Positions 1 through 6,308 of a DNA stretch of 8,862 bases are shown one piece after another. The position numbers and the translations under genes were made by a program. The notes beneath the pieces were generated by a model that ran no database searches, had not been told where the DNA came from, and saw only the letters and a list, made by a program, of their open reading frames with translations. Numbering within the stretch: position 1 is the first letter of the stretch; every line of letters begins with the position of its first letter. This DNA comes from Acidobacteriota bacterium (GTDB taxonomy: Bacteria; Acidobacteriota; Holophagae; Thermotomaculales; Thermotomaculaceae): the NCBI GenBank assembly GCA_027038695.1, contig JALWHA010000238.1, positions 1-8,862 of the forward strand, given 5' to 3'.

Positions 1-49
1 GAAGAAAAACCGTTTGACAAAGTTTCAAAAATTAATGATTTTCTCATAG

Positions 50-82
50 CAAAAATAAAAAAGGGGGAGCCAAAACTCCCCC
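50..82 (-). terminator. Rho-independent terminator after the TonB-dependent receptor gene
   Basis: On the minus strand a perfect 7-bp stem GGGGGAG/CTCCCCC (arms 76-82 and 63-69) closes a 6-nt loop and is followed directly by TTTTTTATTTTT (62 down to 51). This is a textbook intrinsic terminator 17 nt past the receptor stop codon. On the plus strand the same stem is followed only by ATATGTTTT, so it would end convergent transcription poorly. Confidence 0.93.
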
Positions 83-90
83 ATATGTTT

Positions 91-109
91 TAAGTTCTAT
101 TAGAACTTA
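91..109 (-). repeat. 19-nt near-perfect palindrome over the receptor stop codon
   Basis: The minus-strand sequence TAAGTTCTAATAGAACTTA is a 9+9 inverted repeat around one central base (position 100). In RNA it would form an 8-bp hairpin whose loop contains the stop region. The receptor ends Lys-Phe-TAA-TAG, a tandem stop, inside this palindrome. It lies 8 nt before the GC-rich terminator stem and may assist termination or 3'-end stability; that role is inference. Confidence 0.6.
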
Positions 110-3100
110 TACTTGATACCGAACCTGATGTACCTCGGAGTCTGCCAGGCTAAAGGATCCTTAAAATGCTCATCAACTTTCATGCCAACTGAACTCATAT
201 AATCTTCGAGTTCTGATAAAGAACTAAATCTTCCGTCAATCCAATTGATCCAGTTATCCCATGAGCCGCCGAAGTTAGTATTGATATAGTCTTCTGACGG
301 ATAATCATAGGTGATTTGCTGGCTAACTGCAGTTACAGCCTGCCAGTTAAATATATTATAGATATAGAAGTAACCAGTTACCGAACCATACTTACCGAGG
401 TCATAGGTGTAAGAGAGGTTCAGGTCAAGAGACTGTACAGCATCTGTCCTGCCAAGTCCAGGAGCACCGTTCTTGATAAGCCTGAACTCACCGTAGTAAT
501 ACGTATAATCAGATGCAGGATCACCATATGCAGCAATAGGCGTACCACTCATGTAAGAGTAAGTATAACCAACATTCAAGCCCCAATCAAACTGGTAGAG
601 GCCGTTGATCTTAACCTGCCAAGGCCTGTCGTAAGGCAACGGGCCGTTTGTGTTAACCAAAGTTGAAGGCAAGTCGTAAGCAGCGGTTAAGTTCGGGTCA
701 ACCTGTCCGTAGAAAGGTAAAGTACCGCCGATGTAGTCACCCCAAAGGTTAGAATAAATGATAGAAGCATCTATTGTCCAGCCGTCTGCAAACTTTCTCT
801 TTAACTTCAATTCATAAGCCCTATAGTCTCTCTTAGGTTTTCTGAATCCTGTCTGGTCAGCAGGAATGTAAACCTCATTCCCATTCATATCATCGTAAAT
901 AATATCTCTTCCAGGGTTAGCAATAATGTAAGTGTAACCACCATCAAAAGAAACGTCTTCAATAATATCGTTTAATTCTCTCCAGGTGAACTTAACACCT
1001 ACAGACCAGAGGTCATTGATCATATAGTCATAACCAAAAATAAATTCATCAGTTGACTGGCCGTTTAAATTTTTGGATACATGTGATGGGTGCATTCCAT
1101 AAGCCCAACCGACGTTAGTAAAAGTGTAAAGGCTTTCATTAAAATCCCAGAAATCAATCATTCCATCACCATTAGTATCAACATCAGGAAGATTTGAAAG
1201 ACTAAAATAATTTCTTGAGAAACTATGCCATAAGATTTCATTTCCAAAAGCCCTGTTGTTGATATCCATGGGTATATATTCATAGAACCTTCCCCAGTGA
1301 GCGTAGAGTTTGGAGGTTCCATCTCCAAAAACATCCCATGTAAAACCAATTCTGGGAGCATACGCATCATCAATATCAATAGCAGTATATTCACCGCCTT
1401 CTTCAGCATTATTACCTTTGATCTTCTGCTCTTCCCATCTCAAACCGTAAGAGAGCAAGAAGTTATCAGTAATCTGCCATTTATCCTGCAAATAAACACC
1501 GGTATATTCGGTTTTTGTTTTGGTTCTAAGATATTCTTCACCTAAAGGACTTACCGGAATAAAATCAACCTGACCGGTCTCATAATATTTTTGAAGATCA
1601 AAAACCATCAAAGAACCATTGGGATCAGGTTTAACAAAATATTGTTGCTGAACCTTTAACGTAGTTGCGTCAACAAAAGAAGTGTGCCAGCTATCTGACG
1701 CATCCTTATAACCGTAAGAAAGGATATTGTAATGGCCGCCAGAATACTTTCTACCTGAATCAAACTTATTGTCTTCGTAGTCATAGCCAAATTTAATATC
1801 GTGGTTTGCCAGGAACCATTCAACGGAAAGTTTATATTCATCCCTTTCCATTTCAGTATCTTCCATATAACCAAGACCGCCTTTTGACAATCTATATTTT
1901 GTCATATAGGTAGCAGGAGTTGCATCTGCACCTTCGTACAATGGTTTATCCTTATTTTCCTGGTAATGGTAACCATACTGCGCAGAAATAACAAAATTCT
2001 CATTTAAAATGCCATCATACTTAACGGTCCAGTCTGTACCACCCTGTGAAGTCTTTCTATCCCTTGATAATGTACCATAAGGATGTCTGGTATAATAATC
2101 TCTTGGGTCACCAAAGAAAGAAGCAACCACAGTATTATTCTCATTAATATTGTAAGTAAGTTTTAGTGCCCAGTAATCCCTATCATTTTTATCATAAGTA
2201 GTATCTTCTCCTCTCAAAGCAGCAACAGTAGTTCCAACATCATTCGTTTTGGGAGCGCCTAATTGACTTTCTTCATCTTCATCTAAATCTTTTTTTGCCT
2301 GAACTTGATAATAATATTCATTTACAGACGGGTTGTAAGCAAGGAAGAACCAGAGTTTATCCTTAATTATATAACCGCCCAATGAGAAACCGTAGTCGTA
2401 CTCTTTAGTACCAAGATAGTTAGAACCAGTCCAAGGTTTAGGAGAGTTAGCCGAATAAGGAGCATTTCTCCAGTAATAGAAAACACTACCGTGGAATTCG
2501 TTACCACCGGACTTTGTAATAACATTTACAACAGCACCGGTTGATCTTCCGAATTCAGGCTCAAATCCACCTGTTTTAACCTGAACCTCTTCAACAAAGT
2601 CAAAGTTAAGGCCTTTACCCTGAGTACCGTTTTCAAGGTCGGTGGTATTCAAACCATCAATTATGTAGTTTGATTCGGTACCGGAAGCACCGTTAACAAT
2701 CATACCGCCTGAGATATCGGAACCTGTAACACCAGGAGTTAACTGGATAACAGAGAGGTAGTTTCTTGCAGTAGGCATCTGCTCAACGTAATCGGTTGAG
2801 TAGTTAGCGCCTGTGGTAGTTGTTGTAACATCAATCAAAGGCTTTTCAGCAACAACCTCAATCTGTTCGGAAACGCCTTCTTCTTTTAATGTAGCGTTAA
2901 CAGTTTTTACAACATCAAGGTTTACTTTAACATTTTTCATAACAGTTGCCTGGAAACCGGCAAGAGAATATTTCAATGTGTATACACCAGGAGGTAAAAG
3001 TACCAACCTGTATTTACCATCTGCATTTGTAGTTGTTGTCTTCTGGCCCTGCAATGAGGGAGAAGTTGCAACAACGGTAACTCCAGGTAACGGAGCACCT

Positions 3101-3198
3101 GATGCGTCGGTCACCTTACCGACAATAGAACCGGTTGTACCAGCAAAGGTAAAACCAGCAAAAAGGATAAAAGTTAATACCAAAAAAAGCTTTTTCAT
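100..3198 (-). CDS. Oar-like TonB-dependent outer-membrane receptor with carboxypeptidase regulatory-like N-terminal domain
   Basis: This predicted 1,032-aa outer-membrane receptor would import a bound ligand using TonB energy; the ligand is unknown. Residues 1-19 form a signal peptide (MKK, hydrophobic core, FTFA before GT). Residues about 21-105 form a carboxypeptidase-regulatory-like beta-sandwich (GSIVGKVTDASGAPLPGV, then NADGKYRL and LPPGVYTL). About 112-235 is the plug, ending in the Oar-family hallmark EPEFGRSTGAVVNVITKSGG (213-232). The rest is an aromatic-rich barrel ending in KYKF, with the C-terminal Phe expected for barrel assembly. An EF-hand-like loop occurs at 674-685. The start is ATG 3198: GGAGG lies 7 nt upstream, whereas the longer frame would begin at TTG 3216 and translate through that ribosome-binding site. 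The upstream neighbour encodes a secreted TPR protein. Family assignment is firm; substrate is not predictable. Large Oar-like families are typical of Acidobacteriota and Myxococcota. Confidence 0.93.
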   Translation of the reverse strand: MKKLFLVLTFILFAGFTFAGTTGSIVGKVTDASGAPLPGVTVVATSPSLQGQKTTTTNADGKYRLVLLPPGVYTLKYSLAGFQATVMKNVKVNLDVVKTVNATLKEEGVSEQIEVVAEKPLIDVTTTTTGANYSTDYVEQMPTARNYLSVIQLTPGVTGSDISGGMIVNGASGTESNYIIDGLNTTDLENGTQGKGLNFDFVEEVQVKTGGFEPEFGRSTGAVVNVITKSGGNEFHGSVFYYWRNAPYSANSPKPWTGSNYLGTKEYDYGFSLGGYIIKDKLWFFLAYNPSVNEYYYQVQAKKDLDEDEESQLGAPKTNDVGTTVAALRGEDTTYDKNDRDYWALKLTYNINENNTVVASFFGDPRDYYTRHPYGTLSRDRKTSQGGTDWTVKYDGILNENFVISAQYGYHYQENKDKPLYEGADATPATYMTKYRLSKGGLGYMEDTEMERDEYKLSVEWFLANHDIKFGYDYEDNKFDSGRKYSGGHYNILSYGYKDASDSWHTSFVDATTLKVQQQYFVKPDPNGSLMVFDLQKYYETGQVDFIPVSPLGEEYLRTKTKTEYTGVYLQDKWQITDNFLLSYGLRWEEQKIKGNNAEEGGEYTAIDIDDAYAPRIGFTWDVFGDGTSKLYAHWGRFYEYIPMDINNRAFGNEILWHSFSRNYFSLSNLPDVDTNGDGMIDFWDFNESLYTFTNVGWAYGMHPSHVSKNLNGQSTDEFIFGYDYMINDLWSVGVKFTWRELNDIIEDVSFDGGYTYIIANPGRDIIYDDMNGNEVYIPADQTGFRKPKRDYRAYELKLKRKFADGWTIDASIIYSNLWGDYIGGTLPFYGQVDPNLTAAYDLPSTLVNTNGPLPYDRPWQVKINGLYQFDWGLNVGYTYSYMSGTPIAAYGDPASDYTYYYGEFRLIKNGAPGLGRTDAVQSLDLNLSYTYDLGKYGSVTGYFYIYNIFNWQAVTAVSQQITYDYPSEDYINTNFGGSWDNWINWIDGRFSSLSELEDYMSSVGMKVDEHFKDPLAWQTPRYIRFGIKYKF

Positions 3199-3205
3199 AC
3201 GACAG

Positions 3206-3210
3206 CCTCC
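3206..3210 (-). promoter_or_regulatory. Ribosome-binding site that sets the receptor start
   Basis: GGAGG on the minus strand is followed by a 7-nt spacer (CTGTCGT) and ATG at 3198. This decides for ATG 3198 and against TTG 3216, whose reading frame contains this site. Confidence 0.88.
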
Positions 3211-3212
3211 AT

Positions 3213-3271
3213 CCAAAATTATTTGGTTTTTATAACAAACCCCCTAAATACTTTCCAATCTCATAAATTGG
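3213..3271 (-). promoter_or_regulatory. Receptor leader with two similar weak hairpins
   Basis: Two comparable minus-strand stem-loops sit in the untranslated leader. The first is CCAAT/ATTGG around a 7-nt loop (arms 3267-3271 and 3255-3259). The second is CCAAA/TTTGG around a 4-nt loop (arms 3222-3226 and 3213-3217). Each is preceded by AAAAA, so they look like degenerate copies of one element. The second ends 3 nt before the ribosome-binding site. The stems are only 5 bp and AT-rich, so a regulatory role is speculative. Confidence 0.3.
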
Positions 3272-3286
3272 TTTTTCCCCTCTCAC
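3230..3286 (-). other. Possible 18-codon leader ORF (GTG start) upstream of the receptor
   Basis: A GTG at 3286 opens 18 codons (MRGEKPIYEIGKYLGGLL) ending in TAA at 3230. It coincides with GGGAGGTGA (3283-3291), a near-perfect anti-SD match about 85 nt before the receptor start. The SD core overlaps the GTG instead of preceding it by 5-9 nt, which argues against efficient initiation. An alternative ATG at 3264 gives only MRLESI, with GAGGGG 12 nt upstream. This is recorded as a candidate leader peptide or ribosome standby site, not a confirmed gene. Confidence 0.2.
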
Positions 3287-3306
3287 CTCCCTTCGAGTTT
3301 TATACC

Positions 3307-3336
3307 TTACACAACGATATTAAAATATTTACACAA
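3307..3336 (-). repeat. Direct repeat TTGTGTAA x2, 22 bp apart, over the receptor promoter
   Basis: The 8-mer TTGTGTAA occurs on the minus strand at 3336-3329 and 3314-3307, a 22-bp period or about two helical turns. The first copy overlaps the proposed -10 hexamer and the second lies just past the expected transcription start. Between them is the palindrome ATATTTTAATAT (3317-3328). This layout suits a dimeric regulator on one DNA face; the regulator is unknown. Confidence 0.4.
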
Positions 3337-3354
3337 AATACAAGCAGTTGTCAA
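3326..3354 (-). promoter_or_regulatory. Sigma-70-type promoter for the receptor gene
   Basis: A consensus -35 hexamer TTGACA (3354-3349) is followed by a 17-bp spacer and TAAATA (3331-3326) as a weaker -10. It starts 8 nt past the stop codon of the TPR gene. Predicted transcription starts near 3319, giving a leader of about 120 nt. The perfect -35 and ideal spacing are the main support; the -10 matches consensus at only about half of its positions. Confidence 0.6.
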
Positions 3355-3362
3355 CAAAAAAG

Positions 3363-4253
3363 TTATTTTTTTGATTCTTTTGATTCTTTTACTTTTTTGA
3401 ACTGCTCAAGCCTTTTTTTTACATCCGGAGTCAACTTATCATCAGGGTACTGATTGATAAAATCCTTGCAAATATTTATTCCTTTATCTATATTATCAGT
3501 CTCTTTACAAGCATTGATCAGGTACGCATACGCGTCTTTTTTAAATTTAGAGTTATTTTTTATCAGCTTTTCCATTAGAGGAATAGATTTTGCAAATTCT
3601 TTAAACTCATCACAGTACATTGAGCCTAATATATAATCAATTTCGTCGTTGTCCACACCGGCAGCAACTCCCCTCTCAAGAACCTTTCTCGCCTTCTTGT
3701 AGTCCTTCATGGCGATATAAATCTTAGCTAAATTCAAGTAAGCGTATGTGTAATGGGGGTTATCATGCATAATCTTTTCATAGATCTCTTCAGCTTTTTT
3801 CATATTACCCATCTGGAAGTACTGAATTGCAAGTTGCTCCATTCTTCCGATTTCAGCCTTTGATGCATTCTGCCCTTTTATATCAAGTAATTCAAATCCA
3901 TACTTTTCCATACCGGCTTTATCTTTATGATAAGCGGCCAATTCATACATCAATTCAATAGATTCCGGGTTAGAACCCTTTAATAATTCATAAGACTTTT
4001 TTGCATACTCTTCGCACTTATCCAATTTACCTGTTTTTGCATAAACCTTGGCAAGCATAAGATAGGCTTCCCCGAAATTAGGGTCTTTGTCAACAGCCTT
4101 CAAAAGTTTTGATTCCGCCTTGGCAAACTTTCCCGCAGTAAAATATTCAACCGCTTTATCGTAATACTTCTGTGCCTTTCTAACATTTGTACCTGCAAAA
4201 GATACGCCGATGCTTAAAACCAAAATCATCATAAAAAGGGTTAACCTTCTCAT
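3363..4253 (-). CDS. Secreted tetratricopeptide-repeat protein
   Basis: This is a 296-aa exported helical-repeat protein, probably a periplasmic protein-interaction scaffold; no enzymatic motif is visible. Residues 1-20 are a signal peptide (MRR, hydrophobic core, VSFA before GT). There is no lipobox cysteine, so it should be soluble and not a lipoprotein. TPR-like helix pairs run through the remainder: about 26-59 (AQKYYDKAVEYFTAGKFAKA), 60-93, 131-165 (QLAIQYFQMGNMKKAEEIYE), 168-200, and more divergent units at 203-235 and 239-270. The tail is Lys-rich (KESKESKK), encoded by a tandem 9-bp repeat. The ATG at 4253 has AGGAGG 10 nt upstream, slightly long. It lies between the carboxylase operon and the receptor gene and has its own candidate promoter. 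Pairing with the receptor suggests joint envelope function, by analogy with SusD, whose fold is also TPR-based. It is far shorter than SusD, and homology is not evident. Confidence 0.9.
   Translation of the reverse strand: MRRLTLFMMILVLSIGVSFAGTNVRKAQKYYDKAVEYFTAGKFAKAESKLLKAVDKDPNFGEAYLMLAKVYAKTGKLDKCEEYAKKSYELLKGSNPESIELMYELAAYHKDKAGMEKYGFELLDIKGQNASKAEIGRMEQLAIQYFQMGNMKKAEEIYEKIMHDNPHYTYAYLNLAKIYIAMKDYKKARKVLERGVAAGVDNDEIDYILGSMYCDEFKEFAKSIPLMEKLIKNNSKFKKDAYAYLINACKETDNIDKGINICKDFINQYPDDKLTPDVKKRLEQFKKVKESKESKK
3373..3390. repeat. Tandem 9-bp repeat in the TPR gene tail
   Basis: Plus-strand GATTCTTTT occurs twice in direct succession (3373-3381 and 3382-3390). It encodes the duplicated Lys-Glu-Ser of the C-terminal tail. 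It is a small duplication that could vary in copy number by slippage. Confidence 0.7.
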
Positions 4254-4269
4254 ATTTCTAATTCCTCCT

Positions 4270-4316
4270 GTGTTTATTTACCAATACATTTTAGCATAAA
4301 ATCAAAAATTAAACAC
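4270..4316 (-). repeat. 7-bp inverted repeat spanning the gap before the TPR gene
   Basis: Minus-strand GTGTTTA (4316-4310) and TAAACAC (4276-4270) form a perfect inverted repeat 33 nt apart. It encloses the candidate promoter and abuts the TPR ribosome-binding site. No GC-rich stem with a T-run is present, so this is not a terminator. It may be chance in AT-rich DNA. Confidence 0.3.
4288..4302 (-). promoter_or_regulatory. Extended -10 promoter for the TPR gene inside a 15-nt dyad
   Basis: Minus-strand ATTTTATGCTAAAAT contains an extended -10 element, TGC followed by TAAAAT (-10 hexamer 4293-4288), which matches TATAAT at 5 of 6 bases. No good -35 is present, as is common for extended -10 promoters. 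The same 15 bases form a perfect dyad, ATTTTA/TAAAAT around TGC, so a repressor could bind over the -10. Transcription would start about 25-30 nt before the TPR ribosome-binding site or just inside that interval. Confidence 0.45.
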
Positions 4317-4806
4317 TTTTTTCAACTTTAATTATCAACTCTCCGGCATTAACGGTTTGCCCCTCTTTAACCTTCAATTCACGAACAATTCCCTCAAAAG
4401 GAGCTTTAACCTCAACCTGCAGTTTCATAGATTCCATTAAAATCAAAACCTGATTTTCTTCAACTTTTTCTCCTTTGTTAACCAAAACCTTAAGAACCTT
4501 CCCCGGCATAGGCGGCTCAATATCCCCGCTTAAAATACCCCCGAATTCTCCTCCCGCTTCATCTCCTACAGTTTTTTTATGGATTTTAAACGCTTCTCCC
4601 CCGATATTAAGATAAATGTTATTTCTTTCATCTTTTGCAAAAAATACGGGGATTAAAACATTCTCCTTTTCAACAAACCAACGGCCGCCATCTTTAACAA
4701 TTTTAAGGTTTATCTCTTTCCCGTTCACGGTAGCAAAAAATTCATTTTGCCCCTGCTTTTTGTTTTCAATATTAAACTCCTCTCCGTCTATCAGAAAAAC
4801 AGGCAT
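4309..4806 (-). CDS. Biotin carboxyl carrier protein (biotinyl/lipoyl-attachment domain) of an acyl-CoA carboxylase
   Basis: This 165-aa protein carries the biotin that shuttles carboxyl between biotin carboxylase and carboxyltransferase active sites. Residues about 96-165 are a complete biotinyl domain: EPPMPGKVLKV, then MESMKLQVEVKAPFEG with the biotinylated lysine at 128, then VKEGQTVNAGELI. ESMK is an accepted variant of AMKM. Residues 1-90 are a beta-rich segment (FLIDGEEFNIE) resembling the region before the biotinyl domain in MCC/PCC alpha subunits. The start is ATG 4806, with GGGGGTGG just upstream. A longer frame from TTG 4836 would overlap the preceding gene and lacks its own ribosome-binding site. 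It begins 17 nt after the biotin carboxylase stop. BC plus this protein totals 659 aa, close to a fused MCC alpha chain. A lipoyl carrier role is unlikely beside a biotin carboxylase. Confidence 0.93.
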   Translation of the reverse strand: MPVFLIDGEEFNIENKKQGQNEFFATVNGKEINLKIVKDGGRWFVEKENVLIPVFFAKDERNNIYLNIGGEAFKIHKKTVGDEAGGEFGGILSGDIEPPMPGKVLKVLVNKGEKVEENQVLILMESMKLQVEVKAPFEGIVRELKVKEGQTVNAGELIIKVEKSV

Positions 4807-4815
4807 ACCACCCCC
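4807..4815 (-). promoter_or_regulatory. Ribosome-binding site that sets the carrier-protein start
   Basis: Minus-strand GGGGGTGGT lies immediately before ATG 4806. Its G-run is 4 nt from the start codon, and GGnGGTGnT matches the extended anti-SD. It sits in the 17-nt gap after the biotin carboxylase stop and supports this start over TTG 4836. Confidence 0.7.
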
Positions 4816-4823
4816 TTTTATTT

Positions 4824-6308
4824 TTAAGGCAACCAATCGGAAATTTGCGGAAAATAATCTTTATCGCCTTCCACTTTTTCAACATTCCCTTTTCCCTCTT
4901 TCTCAACAACCGAGGCTAACAATACCGCTTCTTCTTTTGAAAATTTAGCATCCCTCTTTTCGGCAAACAGGAAACCAGAGTATTTTTCAATAAACCCCGT
5001 ATCAAGGTCTCCCTTGAGAAAGGCGGGGTGTTCTATAACAGACTTTAAAAAATCAATATTTGTCTTAACCCCCAGCACCGCAAGTTCGTTTAACACCCTC
5101 TTTGACTTTTCAATGCAGTCTTCCCTGTTTGAATCAAAAACAATAACCTTTGCGATCATCGGGTCAAAATCGGGAAATATCTCGTAACCATCCCTGACGG
5201 CAGTTTCTATTCTTACACCGGGGATTTTAGGCTCCACATACCTTAAAATTTTTCCCGGTGAAGGCATAAAATTATTTTCAGGATCTTCAGCGTAAACCCT
5301 GAACTCAATTGCATGGCCGTTTGGTTTAATCTTGTCTTGAGGGACATTTACAACCAACCCCATTGCTTCCTGTACCTGCCATTTAACCAGATCTACCCCG
5401 TAAACCGTTTCGGTAACAGGATGTTCCACCTGAATTCTCGTATTCATTTCAAGAAAATAAAAGTTTTTATCTCTATCCACTATAAATTCAACCGTACCCG
5501 CCCCTACATAAGAAACGGTGTCCGCAAGTGCCACAGCAGCCTCTCCCATCTCATTTCTCAACTTTTCGTCCACAATAGGAGAAGGACTCTCTTCAATAAT
5601 CTTTTGATGCCTCCTTTGAATTGTGCATTCCCTTTCCCCCAGATAAACCGTTCTGCCGCCGGGAAAGGAGAATATTTGAATCTCAATATGCCTCGGGTTT
5701 ACCACATATTTTTCAACAAAGATATCTTCAGACGCAAAGTACTCTTTGCTCTCCGACTTTGCCATCCTGATATTCTCAAAAAGTTCTTCTTCTTTATCAA
5801 CCCTTCTCATTCCCTTTCCGCCGCCCCCTAACGAGGCTTTAATTAAAACGGGGAAGCCTATTTCTTTTGCTTTTTTCAGAATTTCATCTTCGGTTAAGCC
5901 TTTTAGAGAAAAACCGGGTACAGGGGAAACTCCGCTCTTTTCGGCAATTACCCTTGCAGTTTCTTTGTGCCCCATTAACTCTATGGAATTTGCGGGAGGC
6001 CCTATAAAAATAATGCCGTTTTGTTCGCACAATCTTGCGAATTCGGCATTTTCCGCTAAAAACCCGTATCCAGGGTGAATTGCCTGACATTCATTTTCTT
6101 TTGCGATTTCAATTAGTTTCTCTTTATTAAGAAAGATACCGTCTTCAACCTTCAACAAAACCGCATAGGGGTAACAGGTGCGGCATTGTGCAAATTCCTT
6201 TTCCACAATAGGGATAACAGGGGTAATGCTTAAATCTCTCAAGGCATTGTAAATTCTCTTCGCAATCTCTCCTCTGTTTGCTATCAATACCCTTTTAAAC
6301 TTACTCAA
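4824..6308 (-). CDS. Biotin carboxylase subunit of an acyl-CoA carboxylase (probably methylcrotonyl-CoA carboxylase type)
   Basis: This 494-aa enzyme carboxylates carrier-bound biotin with ATP and bicarbonate. Visible signatures are RVLIANRGEIAKRI (6-19), HPGYGFLAENAEFA (78-91), the ATP-grasp glycine loop ASLGGGGKGMRR (158-169), ERECTIQRRHQKIIEE (225-240, with the bicarbonate/biotin-site Lys236), EMNTRIQVEHPVTE (287-300, metal ligand Glu287 and Arg291), EFRVYAEDP (335-343) and SPGKI (350-354). Residues about 450-494 are a charged linker ending ISDWLP, beyond the usual length of about 450 aa for AccC. The chosen start is TTG 6308, 6 nt after GGAGG, giving MSKFKRVLIANRGE. A longer frame from TTG 6356 would add 16 unsupported residues. 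The start overlaps the hydratase stop by 8 nt. The neighbours point to leucine catabolism and not fatty-acid synthesis, but acyl-CoA specificity resides in the carboxyltransferase, which is outside the window. accC-like or liuD-like naming would be provisional. Confidence 0.94.
   Translation of the reverse strand: MSKFKRVLIANRGEIAKRIYNALRDLSITPVIPIVEKEFAQCRTCYPYAVLLKVEDGIFLNKEKLIEIAKENECQAIHPGYGFLAENAEFARLCEQNGIIFIGPPANSIELMGHKETARVIAEKSGVSPVPGFSLKGLTEDEILKKAKEIGFPVLIKASLGGGGKGMRRVDKEEELFENIRMAKSESKEYFASEDIFVEKYVVNPRHIEIQIFSFPGGRTVYLGERECTIQRRHQKIIEESPSPIVDEKLRNEMGEAAVALADTVSYVGAGTVEFIVDRDKNFYFLEMNTRIQVEHPVTETVYGVDLVKWQVQEAMGLVVNVPQDKIKPNGHAIEFRVYAEDPENNFMPSPGKILRYVEPKIPGVRIETAVRDGYEIFPDFDPMIAKVIVFDSNREDCIEKSKRVLNELAVLGVKTNIDFLKSVIEHPAFLKGDLDTGFIEKYSGFLFAEKRDAKFSKEEAVLLASVVEKEGKGNVEKVEGDKDYFPQISDWLP

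Noticed and set aside
1..47. Minus-strand start at ATG 47 reading to the left edge, and a plus-strand TTGACA at 14-19 as a promoter
   Set aside because: The ATG directly follows the terminator T-run with no ribosome-binding site, and the TTGACA has no -10 hexamer at proper spacing.
3199..3216. Six-residue N-terminal extension of the receptor from TTG 3216
   Set aside because: The extension is read through the GGAGG ribosome-binding site and would precede an otherwise canonical MKK signal peptide.
3199..3330. Known riboswitch in the receptor leader
   Set aside because: The leader is short and AT-rich, with only 5-bp stems, and no conserved core such as a cobalamin or TPP motif is visible.
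3343..3375. Intrinsic terminator after the TPR gene (A-run, then T-run)
   Set aside because: The only stem is CAAAAAA/TTTTTTG, too weak without G-C pairs to terminate; the T-run instead leads into the TTGACA promoter element.
3223..3453. Plus-strand open frame of 76 codons across the gap between receptor and TPR genes
   Set aside because: It overlaps the TPR gene end and the minus-strand promoter, has low-complexity Phe/Ser content and no ribosome-binding site.
4420..4440. Loss of biotinylation because the motif is ESMKL instead of AMKM
   Set aside because: ESMK variants are known in biotin carrier proteins, the lysine and flanking domain are intact, and the partner carboxylase is adjacent.
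4807..4836. Ten-residue extension of the carrier protein from TTG 4836
   Set aside because: It lies over the end of the biotin carboxylase gene without its own ribosome-binding site, whereas ATG 4806 has one immediately upstream.
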